64,000 bases of DNA from Rivibacter subsaxonicus (GTDB taxonomy: Bacteria; Pseudomonadota; Gammaproteobacteria; Burkholderiales; Burkholderiaceae_C), in contig NZ_SHKP01000004.1 in the NCBI RefSeq assembly GCF_004217215.1, positions 838,829 through 902,828 of the forward strand, given 5' to 3'. A program made the translations under genes and the position numbers. The notes below the pieces were generated by a model, which did not search any database, was not told where the DNA came from, and was given only the letters and a program-made list of their open reading frames with translations. Position 1 is the stretch's first letter; each line of letters opens with the position of its first letter. This document shows positions 55,230 to 63,917 of the stretch, piece after piece.

Positions 55230-55975
55230 GACTGCTCCTTCTTGCCGCTGACCACGCGCTGCGCGGGCGGCTTGCGGTTCTTGAGGTCGGCGATCCACTT
55301 GCCGACCTGCGGGTCCTTGTCGGTCGACAACGCGAGGTAGCGCTCGTAGAGCTCGAGCGCGCGCGCGCCGTCGCCGAGGTAGAGGTCGTGCAGGATGCCG
55401 AGGTTGAGCGTGGCGGCGGCATAGACCGGGTCGGCCTCGAGCGCGCGCTCGTAGGAAGCGCGCGCCTTGTCGAAGGCACCCTGCTGGCGATAGGCGATGC
55501 CGAGCTGGTTGAGGTACTGCGGCTGCTGCGGGCTGGCCTGCACCGCACGCTCGAGTTCGGCCACCGCCTCGGCGTCGCGGCCGGCCTGGCGATGGATCAG
55601 GCCGAGGTTCGCGTGCGGGCCGCCAAGCTCGGGGTGCGCCCGCGCGATCGCCATGAAGCCGCGCGCGGCCTCGTCGCTGCGGCCGGCGGCCAGCGCGCGG
55701 CGGGCGTCGTCGAAGGCGCGCTGGGTTTCGGGGCTGGGTGGTGCTGCTTGCGGCGCCGGCTGCGGCGCTGCAGCCGGCGTGGTGGCGGTGGCGTTGGCGA
55801 CGGCGGCTGTCGGCTTTGGACCGGAAGCACAACCGGCGAGCGCGAGCACCAGCGCGGCAAGCAGAGTTTGGCCTGGCCAGCAGACGCGGTGGATCCGGCT
55901 CCGCCGGTCCACTCGCGTCGCCCCCTTCGAGGGGGAGGCGCCGCAGGCGCTGCGGGGGTGGTCAACGGATCGCAT
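55226..55975 (-). CDS. TPR lipoprotein
   Basis: 249 aa as given. Lipobox LALAGC. Four TPR units, for example GFMAIARAHPELGGPHANLG, AVAELERAVQASPQQPQYL and ASYERALEADPVYAAATLN. The ATG at 55975 is given because it overlaps the stop of the upstream gene. A GTG at 55912, preceded by AAGGGGG, would make a normal 27-residue lipoprotein signal and may be the true start. The extra N-terminal residues of the long form are encoded by a GC-rich repeat. PilF/Tol-type TPR lipoproteins act as assembly scaffolds. Confidence 0.82.
   Translation of the reverse strand: MRSVDHPRSACGASPSKGATRVDRRSRIHRVCWPGQTLLAALVLALAGCASGPKPTAAVANATATTPAAAPQPAPQAAPPSPETQRAFDDARRALAAGRSDEAARGFMAIARAHPELGGPHANLGLIHRQAGRDAEAVAELERAVQASPQQPQYLNQLGIAYRQQGAFDKARASYERALEADPVYAAATLNLGILHDLYLGDGARALELYERYLALSTDKDPQVGKWIADLKNRKPPAQRVVSGKKEQS
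55895..55960. repeat. GC-rich palindromic repeat cluster
   Basis: Three hairpins in tandem: CCGGC-TCC-GCCGG (55895-55907), CCCCCT-TCG-AGGGGG (55921-55935) and CCGCAG-GCG-CTGCGG (55941-55955). The arrangement resembles a REP/BIME-like intergenic element common in Burkholderiales. It lies at the junction of two TPR genes and overlaps the presumed 5' end of one. Confidence 0.7.
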
Positions 55976-58850
55976 CAATGACTCCTTCGCTGCGTTCGGC
56001 CTTGCCGTAGCGCACCGGCCGCAGCACGGCCAGTGCCTTGAAGCTGCTGCGCACCCACGGGTCGTAGACGCCCTCGGCGGCGCGGCGCGCGTTGGTCTCG
56101 TGCAGCTCGATCGCCTTCTCCTCGAAGGGGAAGGCCTGCTCCTCGAGCAGCACGTCGTACTGCTCGAGCTCGACCTTCGACAGCTTCTTCGGCCGCTGCG
56201 AGGTGAGCAGCGCCTTGCCGAAGTCCTGGTAGACCGCGGCGGTCTGGTAGGTCGAGGCGGTGGTGACCTCGGCCACGCCGTAGTCGGCGGCGACCGCGTA
56301 GGCCTTGAGCACCTCTTCCATGCGCGCCTTCTTCAGCTTGAGGTTCTTCGCCAGCGGTTCGACCAGCGCGACCTTGCGGTACTCGTCGAAGGCCGGCGCG
56401 GCCATCGCCAGCGCCGCGGTGGCACCGAGCGTGCGGCTGCGCGGCGTGCGGGCGCTGCCGGCGCCCTGGTCGGCCTGGAAGATCTCCTTCTGCAGCGCCA
56501 GCTCGCGCGCGGCGTTGCCGTCCAGCTTGGCGAGCCTGGCCATGTGCGAGCGCGCCTCGAGCGCCGGCTCGAAGGGCTGGGGGTATTGCTTGAGATAGCG
56601 CTCCCAGGCCTTGGTCGCGGCCGCGCGCGAGCCCGACTTCAGGCTCGCCTTCTCGTGCAGCTCGGCCGCCTGCCAGAGCGACTCGCGCGCCAGCCGCGGG
56701 TCCTTGCTGGTGGCCGCGACGCGCTCGAACTCGCCCGCCGCCTGCGACCAGTTGCCCTGCTCGAGGTAGACCAGCGCCAGCTTCGGCCCGACCTCGTCCT
56801 TCAACGCATGATTCGGGTAGCGCTGGCGGAAGTCTTCCAGCGTGCGCGCGGCGCCATCCCAGTCCTTGAGGCCGATCAGCGCGGCCGCCGCGTCGTACTG
56901 CGCGGTGGCACGCACCGCCGATGCCGGCGCGACGCTGGCGATGCGCGCGAAGTGGTCCACCGCGTCGCGTGCCTTGCCCTCGGCGCGGGCCTGCTCGCCC
57001 TGCTTGTATACCGAGGCCGCGAGGCGTTCGACCAGCTCGTTGCGGCCGGCGTCCTTCTCGGGCGTCAGCGCCAGCACCTCGGCGTAGCTCTTCTCCGCCT
57101 CGGCGAAGGCGCCGCGCTCGAAGGCCGTGTGCGCGAGCACCGTCCACGCCACGCGCTTCTGCGCCGGCGCGGCGGGCGGGGCCAGCGCCAGCACCTGTCG
57201 CGCGACTGTGGCCGCGCCTTCGCCGTCCTTCAGTGCGTAGAGCCGTTCGGCGGCGTTGGTCAGCACGCTGCCGGTGCGCGGGTCGGTCGGGTTGGCCTTG
57301 GCAAAGCGGAGCGCGCTCTCGACGCCGGTCTTCTGCAACGCCGGCAACTCGGCGGCCGCGGTCTGCTTTTCCTGCGCCGCGTAAGCCAGCAGCGCGGCGT
57401 AGCCGGCATCGGCGCTCTTGGCATGACGCGGGTAGCCGTAGGCGCTCTTCTCGTACTCGGTCGCGGCCTCGAGGAACTGCTTGTCCTCGAACAGCAGCTC
57501 GGCGAGAAGGAAGTTGCTGGTCGCGGCCTCGGGCTCGTTCGGGAACGAGACCAGGTAGCTGCGGTACCAGCGCACCGCCTCCTGCACGTCGGCCTTGGCG
57601 TGGCTCTTCTGAGCCGTTGCGTGATAGTGGCGCGCCAGTTCGGCCAGGTGGGTCTTGACCAGCGGTTGCGCCTTGCTCCAACCCTGCGGATTGGCGCGTC
57701 GGAACTCGCCATCGACGCCGTAGCGCGAGACGTAGTCCTTCTTGGCCTCGAGCGCCAGCGTGGCAAAGCCCTGGGCCTGGTAGATCTCGATCACGCGCGC
57801 CTGCAGCACCGGCGCCTGCGCGTGCAAGGGCTGGCGGCGCGCGAAGGCGCCGAAGGTGTCGGCGGCGTCCTTGGTGCGGTCCTGCTTGATGTAGAGCTCG
57901 CCGAGCTGCTGGTAGACGCGGAACTCGTAGCGCTTGCGGGCCGGGCTGTCGATGTAGGGCGGGATCGACTCCGCGCCCTGCAGGTTCGCCAGGCTCAGGC
58001 TGGTGACGCGGAAGGTGTCTTCGACCAGCTCGCGGTCGGCGCGGCTGAGGCCGGGCAGGGCGTCGAGCCCGCCCTCGGCCTCGGCGGCCGGACCGAGGTC
58101 GGCGACCTTGATGTCGAGTACGCCGAAGAAGGACTTCAGCCCCTCCTCGAGCTGGCCCTGCTTGAACAGCGACCAGCCCTGCATGTAGAGCGCGCGGTCG
58201 CGGTAGCGGTTGCCGGCCTCGCCCTTGAGCACCAGCGTGTAGGCCTGCTGGGCGCGCGCGTAGTCGCGCGTCGTGAACAGCAGTTCGCCGCGACGGAACT
58301 GGGCCTCGTCGCGCAGCGCGGTCTGCGGGTATTCGACGACCAGGCGGTCGAGCGTGCGCAGCGCCGCCTCGAGTTCGCCGCCCTGTTCCTGCGCGCGCGC
58401 GAGCTGGTAGAGCACGCGGTCGTTGCCCTGGGCCTTGGGATAGGCGAGCAGGTAGGCCTGGTAGCGCGCAATCGCGGCGCGGTAGTCGGGCGCGCCGCTG
58501 GGCAGCTGGGTGCCGGCGCCTTCCTTGCCGTCGGCCAGGCGGCGGTCGACGCTGTCCATCTCGAGGTCGCCCAGGCGCTTCATCGCCTCGGCCCGCTGCG
58601 GCGCCGAGGGCGCCACTTCGAGGAACTTCCTGTAGGCCGCGATCGCCTTCTCTTCGCTGCCCTCGATGCCCTTGTCGGGCGCCACCTCGACCTTGCGTCC
58701 GGCCAGGCTCTTGAGCGTGGGCTCGGTGTCGGGCTTGGCGGCGCGCTTACCGCTGCCGGCGCAGCCCGCGAGCGTGCCGACCAGCAGGGCGGCGACGAGG
58801 CTCGCGATCAATGGCCGCAGCGGCGATGGCGGACTATTGCTTGGCCGCAT
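55962..58850 (-). CDS. Large TPR lipoprotein
   Basis: 962 aa. Lipobox GTLAGC (Cys30), then at least fifteen TPR-like helical pairs across the full length, for example AIAAYRKFLEVAPSAPQRAE, YQLARAQEQGGELEAALRTL and RYPNHALKDEVGPKLALVYL. Such solenoids usually serve as protein-binding scaffolds. ATG at 58850 chosen, with an alternative ATG two codons upstream. Starts inside the last codons of the preceding gene (17-nt overlap). Overall layout is like the YbgF/GltE-type TPR proteins of trans-envelope motors. Confidence 0.85.
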   Translation of the reverse strand: MRPSNSPPSPLRPLIASLVAALLVGTLAGCAGSGKRAAKPDTEPTLKSLAGRKVEVAPDKGIEGSEEKAIAAYRKFLEVAPSAPQRAEAMKRLGDLEMDSVDRRLADGKEGAGTQLPSGAPDYRAAIARYQAYLLAYPKAQGNDRVLYQLARAQEQGGELEAALRTLDRLVVEYPQTALRDEAQFRRGELLFTTRDYARAQQAYTLVLKGEAGNRYRDRALYMQGWSLFKQGQLEEGLKSFFGVLDIKVADLGPAAEAEGGLDALPGLSRADRELVEDTFRVTSLSLANLQGAESIPPYIDSPARKRYEFRVYQQLGELYIKQDRTKDAADTFGAFARRQPLHAQAPVLQARVIEIYQAQGFATLALEAKKDYVSRYGVDGEFRRANPQGWSKAQPLVKTHLAELARHYHATAQKSHAKADVQEAVRWYRSYLVSFPNEPEAATSNFLLAELLFEDKQFLEAATEYEKSAYGYPRHAKSADAGYAALLAYAAQEKQTAAAELPALQKTGVESALRFAKANPTDPRTGSVLTNAAERLYALKDGEGAATVARQVLALAPPAAPAQKRVAWTVLAHTAFERGAFAEAEKSYAEVLALTPEKDAGRNELVERLAASVYKQGEQARAEGKARDAVDHFARIASVAPASAVRATAQYDAAAALIGLKDWDGAARTLEDFRQRYPNHALKDEVGPKLALVYLEQGNWSQAAGEFERVAATSKDPRLARESLWQAAELHEKASLKSGSRAAATKAWERYLKQYPQPFEPALEARSHMARLAKLDGNAARELALQKEIFQADQGAGSARTPRSRTLGATAALAMAAPAFDEYRKVALVEPLAKNLKLKKARMEEVLKAYAVAADYGVAEVTTASTYQTAAVYQDFGKALLTSQRPKKLSKVELEQYDVLLEEQAFPFEEKAIELHETNARRAAEGVYDPWVRSSFKALAVLRPVRYGKAERSEGVIDAIR

Positions 58851-60759
58851 GTTCATCGCTCTTGTTCTGGGTGGCGCGGTCCTGCAACTGGGCGACCGCG
58901 AAGCGGGCCTGGGTGCCGTAGACCGCGAGCCGCTCCTGCTGCTGCCGGAGTTCGGCGACCGCGATGTCCTCGACCTGGCGCTGCTGTTCGCGGCTGAGGG
59001 CGGCCACGCGCGGGTTGAGGGCCTTGATGCGGCGGTCGAGCTCGGCGATGCGGGCCGCGAATTTCTCGAAGCGCAGTGGCTCCTCGACCTGTGCCTTGGC
59101 GAGCGCGGCATCGCGCTGCGTGGCCTCGGCCAGCGCGGTGTCGGTCGCGGCCAGCGCGCGCTTGGCGTCCCAGAACTTCTCGGGATGCTGCTGCGCCAGC
59201 TGCCAGGTCAGCGCACCCGAGACGCGGCGCAGGCGCTCGGCGGCGTCGGCGGCCTCGGGCGCGGGCAGGGTGGCGGTCGCGGCCTTCAGGTTCTGGCCGG
59301 CGTCGTCGATGCGCGTCTTCTGCGCACGCTGCTGCGGGTTGGCAAAGGCCACGCCGTCGGCGTCGGTCTCGGCCTTGACCAGCTCGCCGGCGAGCGACTC
59401 GCGGCGCTGCTGCAATGCAGGCAGCCCGCTGTCCTTGGCCTGCTCGCGCACCTTCGGCAGCCGCTCGGCGAAGGCCTGGCGCCGGTTGGCGAGCATGTCG
59501 CCGAAGACGCCGAGCTTGTCCTGCCAGCTCTGGAGATTGCCGGCGAGGAAGCGCAGGTCGCGATAGTTCTTGAAAGCTTCCTGGAACTCGTGGCCGGCCA
59601 TCAGCGGCGCCAGATGCGAGGCATGGGGCAGCTCGGGCAGGGCCTTGAGGGTCCAGAACCAGCCCATCTCCTGGCCCGGGTTGCTGTCGAGCAGCGCGTT
59701 CATCAGCTTGCCGCCGCGAACGGCGGCGATCGATTCGTCGAGCGCCTTGCCCTCCTGGGCGAAGGCGGCGAGCGCCTCGTTGTAGCGGTCGAGCGACTGG
59801 CCGTAGGCGCCGAGCTCGGCCAGCGCGTAGGGCAGCGCGATGCGGGCCTCGAGCACCGCCGCGTCGCTGGCGTCGCGGCCGCCGAGCTCGGTCCAGGGCA
59901 CCAGCGCCAGCTTCGGCTGCTTCTGCGCCGCCGCGGCCCAGCCGAAGCCGAGCAGCGCCTTGTTCGACTGCGGGCCGTTCAGTCGCACCCGCTCGAGGTA
60001 GTTGCGCGCGTCCTGCGGCCGCTCGTCCTTGAGCGCGGCAAAGCCGAGCGCGACGTTGGCCTTGTCGCGCAGCGCGCGGAACTCCTCGCCGGCGAAGGCC
60101 TTGGTGGCGCTGAGCCGGCCGACCTCGTCGAGCACCTTGGTGCCGCGCTCGGTCTCGCCGCTGCGAAGCAGCGCGACGCCGAGGTTGTAGCGCGCGTAGA
60201 GCCCGGCGCCGCTGGTCGGCGGGATGGCGGCGAGCACCTTGGCGGCGCCGGCGTCGTCGCCGCTGGCCAGCATCACGTTGGCGCGCAGCAGGCCGCGCTC
60301 TTCCTCGAGCGCCGGCGGCAGCGCGCCGCCGATGCGGTCGAGCGCGGCCGCGGCATCGGCCAGGAAGCCGCGCTGGTAGCGGATCTTGGCCAGGTAGAAC
60401 CAGGCCCGGTCCTGCACCTTGGGCGGCGCGCCGCGCTCGATGAGCTGGGCAAAGATCTGGCCGGCCTCGCGGTGCAGACCGTAGGACAGCAGCAGGCCGC
60501 CGCGCAGGATCTCGGCCTCGTCGGCATGCTGCGCGACGCGGTCGAAATGCTGCGAGACCATCAGGCTGGTCAGCGACTCGAAGTATTGGTCCTGGAAGAA
60601 ATGGAACAGGCCGTCGCCGTAGTGCGGGTCCTTGATCACGTGCTGCGGCTGGGCCGGCGGCGCGGCGCTCGCCGGCACCGCGGCGCCGAGCAGCGACGCC
60701 ACGGCAACCGCGCCGGCCAGTCGCCGCGCGATCGCGTTCAGGGAGAATTTCCGGTCCAT
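58834..60759 (-). CDS. Exported TPR-rich protein
   Basis: 641 aa with signal peptide (cleavage near VPASAAPP). N-terminal half has TPR-like repeats (FFQDQYFESLTSLMVSQHF, GLHREAGQIFAQLIERG, ARYNLGVALLRSGETERGTK). The C-terminal 250 residues are coiled-coil, rich in Glu/Arg/Gln (AKAQVEEPLRFEKFAARIAE). Probably periplasmic and bound to other components of the operon. Not recognised as a named family. Starts 5 nt after the preceding gene. Confidence 0.8.
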   Translation of the reverse strand: MDRKFSLNAIARRLAGAVAVASLLGAAVPASAAPPAQPQHVIKDPHYGDGLFHFFQDQYFESLTSLMVSQHFDRVAQHADEAEILRGGLLLSYGLHREAGQIFAQLIERGAPPKVQDRAWFYLAKIRYQRGFLADAAAALDRIGGALPPALEEERGLLRANVMLASGDDAGAAKVLAAIPPTSGAGLYARYNLGVALLRSGETERGTKVLDEVGRLSATKAFAGEEFRALRDKANVALGFAALKDERPQDARNYLERVRLNGPQSNKALLGFGWAAAAQKQPKLALVPWTELGGRDASDAAVLEARIALPYALAELGAYGQSLDRYNEALAAFAQEGKALDESIAAVRGGKLMNALLDSNPGQEMGWFWTLKALPELPHASHLAPLMAGHEFQEAFKNYRDLRFLAGNLQSWQDKLGVFGDMLANRRQAFAERLPKVREQAKDSGLPALQQRRESLAGELVKAETDADGVAFANPQQRAQKTRIDDAGQNLKAATATLPAPEAADAAERLRRVSGALTWQLAQQHPEKFWDAKRALAATDTALAEATQRDAALAKAQVEEPLRFEKFAARIAELDRRIKALNPRVAALSREQQRQVEDIAVAELRQQQERLAVYGTQARFAVAQLQDRATQNKSDEHAAKQ

Positions 60760-60764
60760 GCCGC

Positions 60765-61364
60765 TCACTGCCAGACCTTGACCTCGAACTCGGGCTGCAG
60801 CTTGGCCTGCGAGTCCTTGATCCGCAGCTCGATGTACTTGGGCTCGGTGCTCTTGTCGAACTTGATCGTGGTACCGCGCTTGTAGTCGCGCTCGTGCGGG
60901 CCCTTGCCGGTGAAGAAGGCCACGATCTCGTGCTTGCCCGCCTTCAGGTTGCCCAGGTAGATGCGCTGCACGCCGCCGCGATGCAGTGCCTGCACCTCGA
61001 GCGGGGTGTAGAGGTAGTTGGTGACCAGCTTGTCGTCGAGCTTGATCTGCACCGAGTCGAGCTCGAAGAGCTTGCCCACGTCCATCGAGACGAACAGCGC
61101 GACCTGGGTGCTGGCCGGGAACAGCAGTTCCTCCTCGAGCACCAGCAGGTCGCGGTTGAGGCGGATCACATCGCCCTTGAGATCCTGCACGCGGGCGTCG
61201 AGGCTGGCCGGTGCGCTGGCGGCCGCAGCGGGTGCGGCGGCGGCGGCCGCTGCCACCGGTGCCGCTGTCGTCGTCGCGGCCGGGTCTGCGCTCCATGCCG
61301 GCGTGCCGCCGAGCAGCGCGAGCGCAAGGCCCGCGCCGGTGATCCATTGCTTGCTGAAGAACAT
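60765..61364 (-). CDS. Exported hypothetical protein with Ala-rich linker
   Basis: 199 aa. Signal peptide (cleavage near PAWSADPA), an Ala/Thr/Pro linker (residues 27-55), a short coiled coil (LDARVQDLKGDVIRLNRDLL) and a beta-rich C-terminal domain (LFVSMDVGKLFELDSVQIKL to ELRIKDSQAKLQPEFEVKVW). The last part has the look of a PEGA-like beta-sandwich (NLKAGKHEIVAFFTGKG). It lies between DUF3570 (17 nt upstream) and the exported TPR protein (5 nt downstream). Confidence 0.75.
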   Translation of the reverse strand: MFFSKQWITGAGLALALLGGTPAWSADPAATTTAAPVAAAAAAAPAAAASAPASLDARVQDLKGDVIRLNRDLLVLEEELLFPASTQVALFVSMDVGKLFELDSVQIKLDDKLVTNYLYTPLEVQALHRGGVQRIYLGNLKAGKHEIVAFFTGKGPHERDYKRGTTIKFDKSTEPKYIELRIKDSQAKLQPEFEVKVWQ

Positions 61365-61381
61365 GGCGTGGTCTCTCGATC

Positions 61382-62491
61382 TCAGAAAATGGCCGTCACC
61401 AGCAACTGCAGCACATGCGCGTTGAAGGCGTAGGGCTTGCCGGTGCGCAGGTCGGTGAAGTCGGCGTAGTCGAAGCGCAGCAGCTCGTAGCTGCCGCTGG
61501 CCTTGAGCTCGTACTTGCCCGGCGCGCCGGCAAAGGTGTAGGCCAGCTTGGCGCCGAGCCCGGTGTTGGTGAAGGTACCGAGCTGGCGGTTGCGCGAGAG
61601 GTAGAGCGTGTCGGTCGTCGCGTTGTCGCTGTAGAACAGCGCCTTGCTCTGCGTGTAGTAGCGCGCGTGGGCGTCGGCGATCCAGCGCTCGCCGATGTGG
61701 CGCGCATAACCCGCCTCGAGCGTGTGGGCACCGATGTCCCAGGTGTCCCAGAAGTAGCGGTACTCGGCGCGCACCGCGCCCTGTTCGCCGACCGCGGTGA
61801 CCGAGCGCAGCTTGATCGCGCGGCTCGAGCGGGTGCGCGGATTGCGCTCCGGCACGATGGCGCCGAAGGCGCGCGCGACGCGGTAGGGGCTGCCGAGGAA
61901 GCCGTCGTCGGAGACCGCCTCGAAGTTCAGGCTCATCAGCCAGCGCGGCGTGAGGATCTGGGTGACGCCGAGCCGGTACTGCCAGTGCTTGGCGTAGTCG
62001 GCGAACTCGGGCGAGCCGGTCTTGCTGACCTCGTCGGAGCCGCGCGTGAAGCCGAGCGCGATGGTCGTCATGCCACCGAAGACCTCCTGCGACATGTCGA
62101 GGCTGGCGCTGCTGGCCACGTAGTCGGGCTCGGTGCTGCGCGCCAGCGACAGCGTCAGCAGCGAGTCGCGCACCGCGTAGACCGCGCCGAGATCGACCGC
62201 GTTGCGTGTTTCCTTGAACGGGCTGGCGGTGGTCACGACGTCGATCGAGGCGTTGCTGACCATGTCGACGTAGTAGCCGGCCGACAGCGAGACCTTGTCG
62301 GCGATGCTCTTGCGCACCAGCAGCGCCGGTCCGCTGGCGCGCACGCCGCCGCCGTCGTAGAGGTGGAACATCGCGTCGCCGCGATCCTCGGGCAGCTCGG
62401 CCGCGCGCGTGCCGCCGGCCGCGAGCAGGCCGCCGAGCGGCGCGGCCAGCAGGGCCAGCAGGCGCGCCAGCCAGTGCTTAGTTGCAGCCAC
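61382..62491 (-). CDS. DUF3570 outer-membrane protein
   Basis: 369 aa. Signal region, then a beta-barrel-like DUF3570 domain: DAMFHLYDGGGVRASGPALL, SLSAGYYVDMVSNASIDVVT, HTLEAGYARHIGERWIADAH, and a C-terminal YAFNAHVLQLLVTAIF ending in phenylalanine as outer-membrane barrels do. GTG at 62491 chosen, since the signal peptide begins there; it overlaps the DUF4266 gene by 14 nt. Function unknown. Confidence 0.88.
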   Translation of the reverse strand: MAATKHWLARLLALLAAPLGGLLAAGGTRAAELPEDRGDAMFHLYDGGGVRASGPALLVRKSIADKVSLSAGYYVDMVSNASIDVVTTASPFKETRNAVDLGAVYAVRDSLLTLSLARSTEPDYVASSASLDMSQEVFGGMTTIALGFTRGSDEVSKTGSPEFADYAKHWQYRLGVTQILTPRWLMSLNFEAVSDDGFLGSPYRVARAFGAIVPERNPRTRSSRAIKLRSVTAVGEQGAVRAEYRYFWDTWDIGAHTLEAGYARHIGERWIADAHARYYTQSKALFYSDNATTDTLYLSRNRQLGTFTNTGLGAKLAYTFAGAPGKYELKASGSYELLRFDYADFTDLRTGKPYAFNAHVLQLLVTAIF

Positions 62492-62723
62492 AGCCGCCCC
62501 CCTGCACGCCGGTGGCGCCGCGTGCAGCCTCGCGCACCACGAGCACGTGCTCGCGGTGCTTGTCGGCCAGGCCGCCATCGAACTTCATGATCGGGTCGGC
62601 CAGGCGCTCGCGCTCGTAGGGCTTGACCCAGGGCTCGATCGGCGCGCAGCCGCCGAGCAGGGCGCCGCCGGCGATCAGCGCGAGCAGTGCGGTGGCGCGA
62701 CGAAGCAGGGCAGGGGTGTTCAT
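62478..62723 (-). CDS. DUF4266 small lipoprotein
   Basis: 81 aa. Lipobox ALLGGC (Cys26), then the DUF4266 core CAPIEPWVKPYERERLADPI and MKFDGGLADKHREHVLVVRE, ending in the characteristic GGGCGCN tail with two cysteines. It is commonly found beside DUF3570 and thioredoxin-like genes. Function unknown; the cysteines may be targets of the TlpA protein. Overlaps the TlpA gene by 4 nt and DUF3570 by 14 nt. Confidence 0.9.
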   Translation of the reverse strand: MNTPALLRRATALLALIAGGALLGGCAPIEPWVKPYERERLADPIMKFDGGLADKHREHVLVVREAARGATGVQGGGCGCN

Positions 62724-63226
62724 TCCTTCAGCAACTCCAGGATCTGCTGGTCGTAGGTGAGCTCGAGCCCGTCGCGGTAGCCGCGGTGCAGGTAGCGCAC
62801 GCGCCCGCTGCGGTCGATCACCACGGTCGAAGGCATGGTGCTGAGCTGGTAGAGGCGGCTGACCTGCTTGTCGGCGTCGAGCAGCACCGGGAACTTGAGG
62901 CCGAGCCGCGCGGCCAGGCTGGCCGCGTTGCGCGGGTCCTCGTCGACGTTGACGCCGAGCAGCACGAAGCCCGAGCCTCGGTACTTCTCGTAGAGCCGGT
63001 TCAGGTGCGGCATCTCCTGGCGACAGGGTGCGCACCAGGTGGCCCAGAAGTTGATCAGCACGACCCGGCCGCGTTGCTCCTGCAGGCGCAGGTTCGGGCC
63101 TTCGGTGGTGCGTAGCGTGAAGTCGGGCGCGACGCCGCTCATCGGCGCGGCGGCGGCGCAGACGCTGGCGCCCAGGCTGGCGGCGAGCCCGAGCAGGGAG
63201 CCTGTCAGCCGGCGTCGGGAGATCAT
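62720..63226 (-). CDS. TlpA-family periplasmic thioredoxin
   Basis: 168 aa. Signal peptide with a twin-arginine-like start (MISRRRLTGSLLGLAASLGA). Thioredoxin fold with active site WATWCAPC (Cys65-Cys68), followed by GVNVDEDPRNAASLAARLGL and the cis-Pro loop STMPSTVVID. It would reduce or reshuffle disulfides in the periplasm, likely on the Cys-rich DUF4266 protein. ATG at 63226 was preferred over a GTG at 63244. Start 25 nt after the OMP gene. Confidence 0.9.
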   Translation of the reverse strand: MISRRRLTGSLLGLAASLGASVCAAAAPMSGVAPDFTLRTTEGPNLRLQEQRGRVVLINFWATWCAPCRQEMPHLNRLYEKYRGSGFVLLGVNVDEDPRNAASLAARLGLKFPVLLDADKQVSRLYQLSTMPSTVVIDRSGRVRYLHRGYRDGLELTYDQQILELLKE

Positions 63227-63251
63227 GGGATTCACTGCGGTCACGCGTGGT

Positions 63252-63911
63252 TCAGAAGAAGTACGCGAACCCGAACGTCAGCTCGAGGTTCTGGGTGCTC
63301 TGGCGCTTGCCGAGGATGTCCAGCGAGTAGATGTGGTCGCGTGCGTCGAGCTGCAGCGCGGCGTGGTCGGTGAGGAACACGCGGTAGCCGAAGCCGAAGT
63401 TGATGGTCTGCCGGTTCTGGTCGACGAAGCTGGTGCTGCCGACGCCGGCAATCAGGTACAGCTGCGAGGCCAGCGCCCGGTTGCGGCCGATGAAGACCTC
63501 GCCCGGCAGCACGTTCCAGCCGCCGGAGAGGTTGTAGTAGCTCAGCTTCTCGGTCTGGTCGGCGAACACGCCGCCGGGCAGGATCTGGCGAAAGGCCTCG
63601 TCGCTGACCTTGGTCTGGGCGTAGGCGGCCTCGACGAAGAAGTCCTCGGTGATGTGGTAGCCGAGCTTGATGCCGCCGACCAGGCTCGAGCCGAAGTTCT
63701 GGGTGCCGTAGGTGCCGCCGAAGAGGCCGATCGAGAAGTCGTTCGACGGATAGCGCGGCTTGCGCACGTCGCGGCGGTCGACCTCGGGCACCACCACCTG
63801 CTCGTTGGTGGCGTTCGTCTGCTGGGCCAGCGCGGCGCTCGGCGCGATGGCGCCCGCAGCGGCGGCGAGGCTGGCGAGCAGCAAGGCGGTTGAGGTCTTG
63901 TTGAGGCGCAT
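63252..63911 (-). CDS. Outer-membrane beta-barrel protein
   Basis: 219 aa with signal peptide (cleavage near AALAQQTN). Eight-stranded-type barrel: FSIGLFGGTYGTQNFGSSLV, GIKLGYHITEDFFVEAAYAQ, GWNVLPGEVFIGRN, YLIAGVGSTSFVDQNRQTIN, and a terminal ELTFGFAYFF ending in Phe. Resembles OmpW/OmpA-like barrels (outer membrane beta-barrel domain TIGR04565). A truncated paralogue lies directly upstream. Confidence 0.87.
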   Translation of the reverse strand: MRLNKTSTALLLASLAAAAGAIAPSAALAQQTNATNEQVVVPEVDRRDVRKPRYPSNDFSIGLFGGTYGTQNFGSSLVGGIKLGYHITEDFFVEAAYAQTKVSDEAFRQILPGGVFADQTEKLSYYNLSGGWNVLPGEVFIGRNRALASQLYLIAGVGSTSFVDQNRQTINFGFGYRVFLTDHAALQLDARDHIYSLDILGKRQSTQNLELTFGFAYFF

Positions 63912-63917
63912 GATCGT

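Noticed and set aside
55497-58997. 1166-codon plus-strand open frame opposite the TPR operon
   Set aside because: Antisense shadow rich in Leu/Arg/Gly/Val typical of GC-rich reverse frames; TPR periodicity is on the minus strand.
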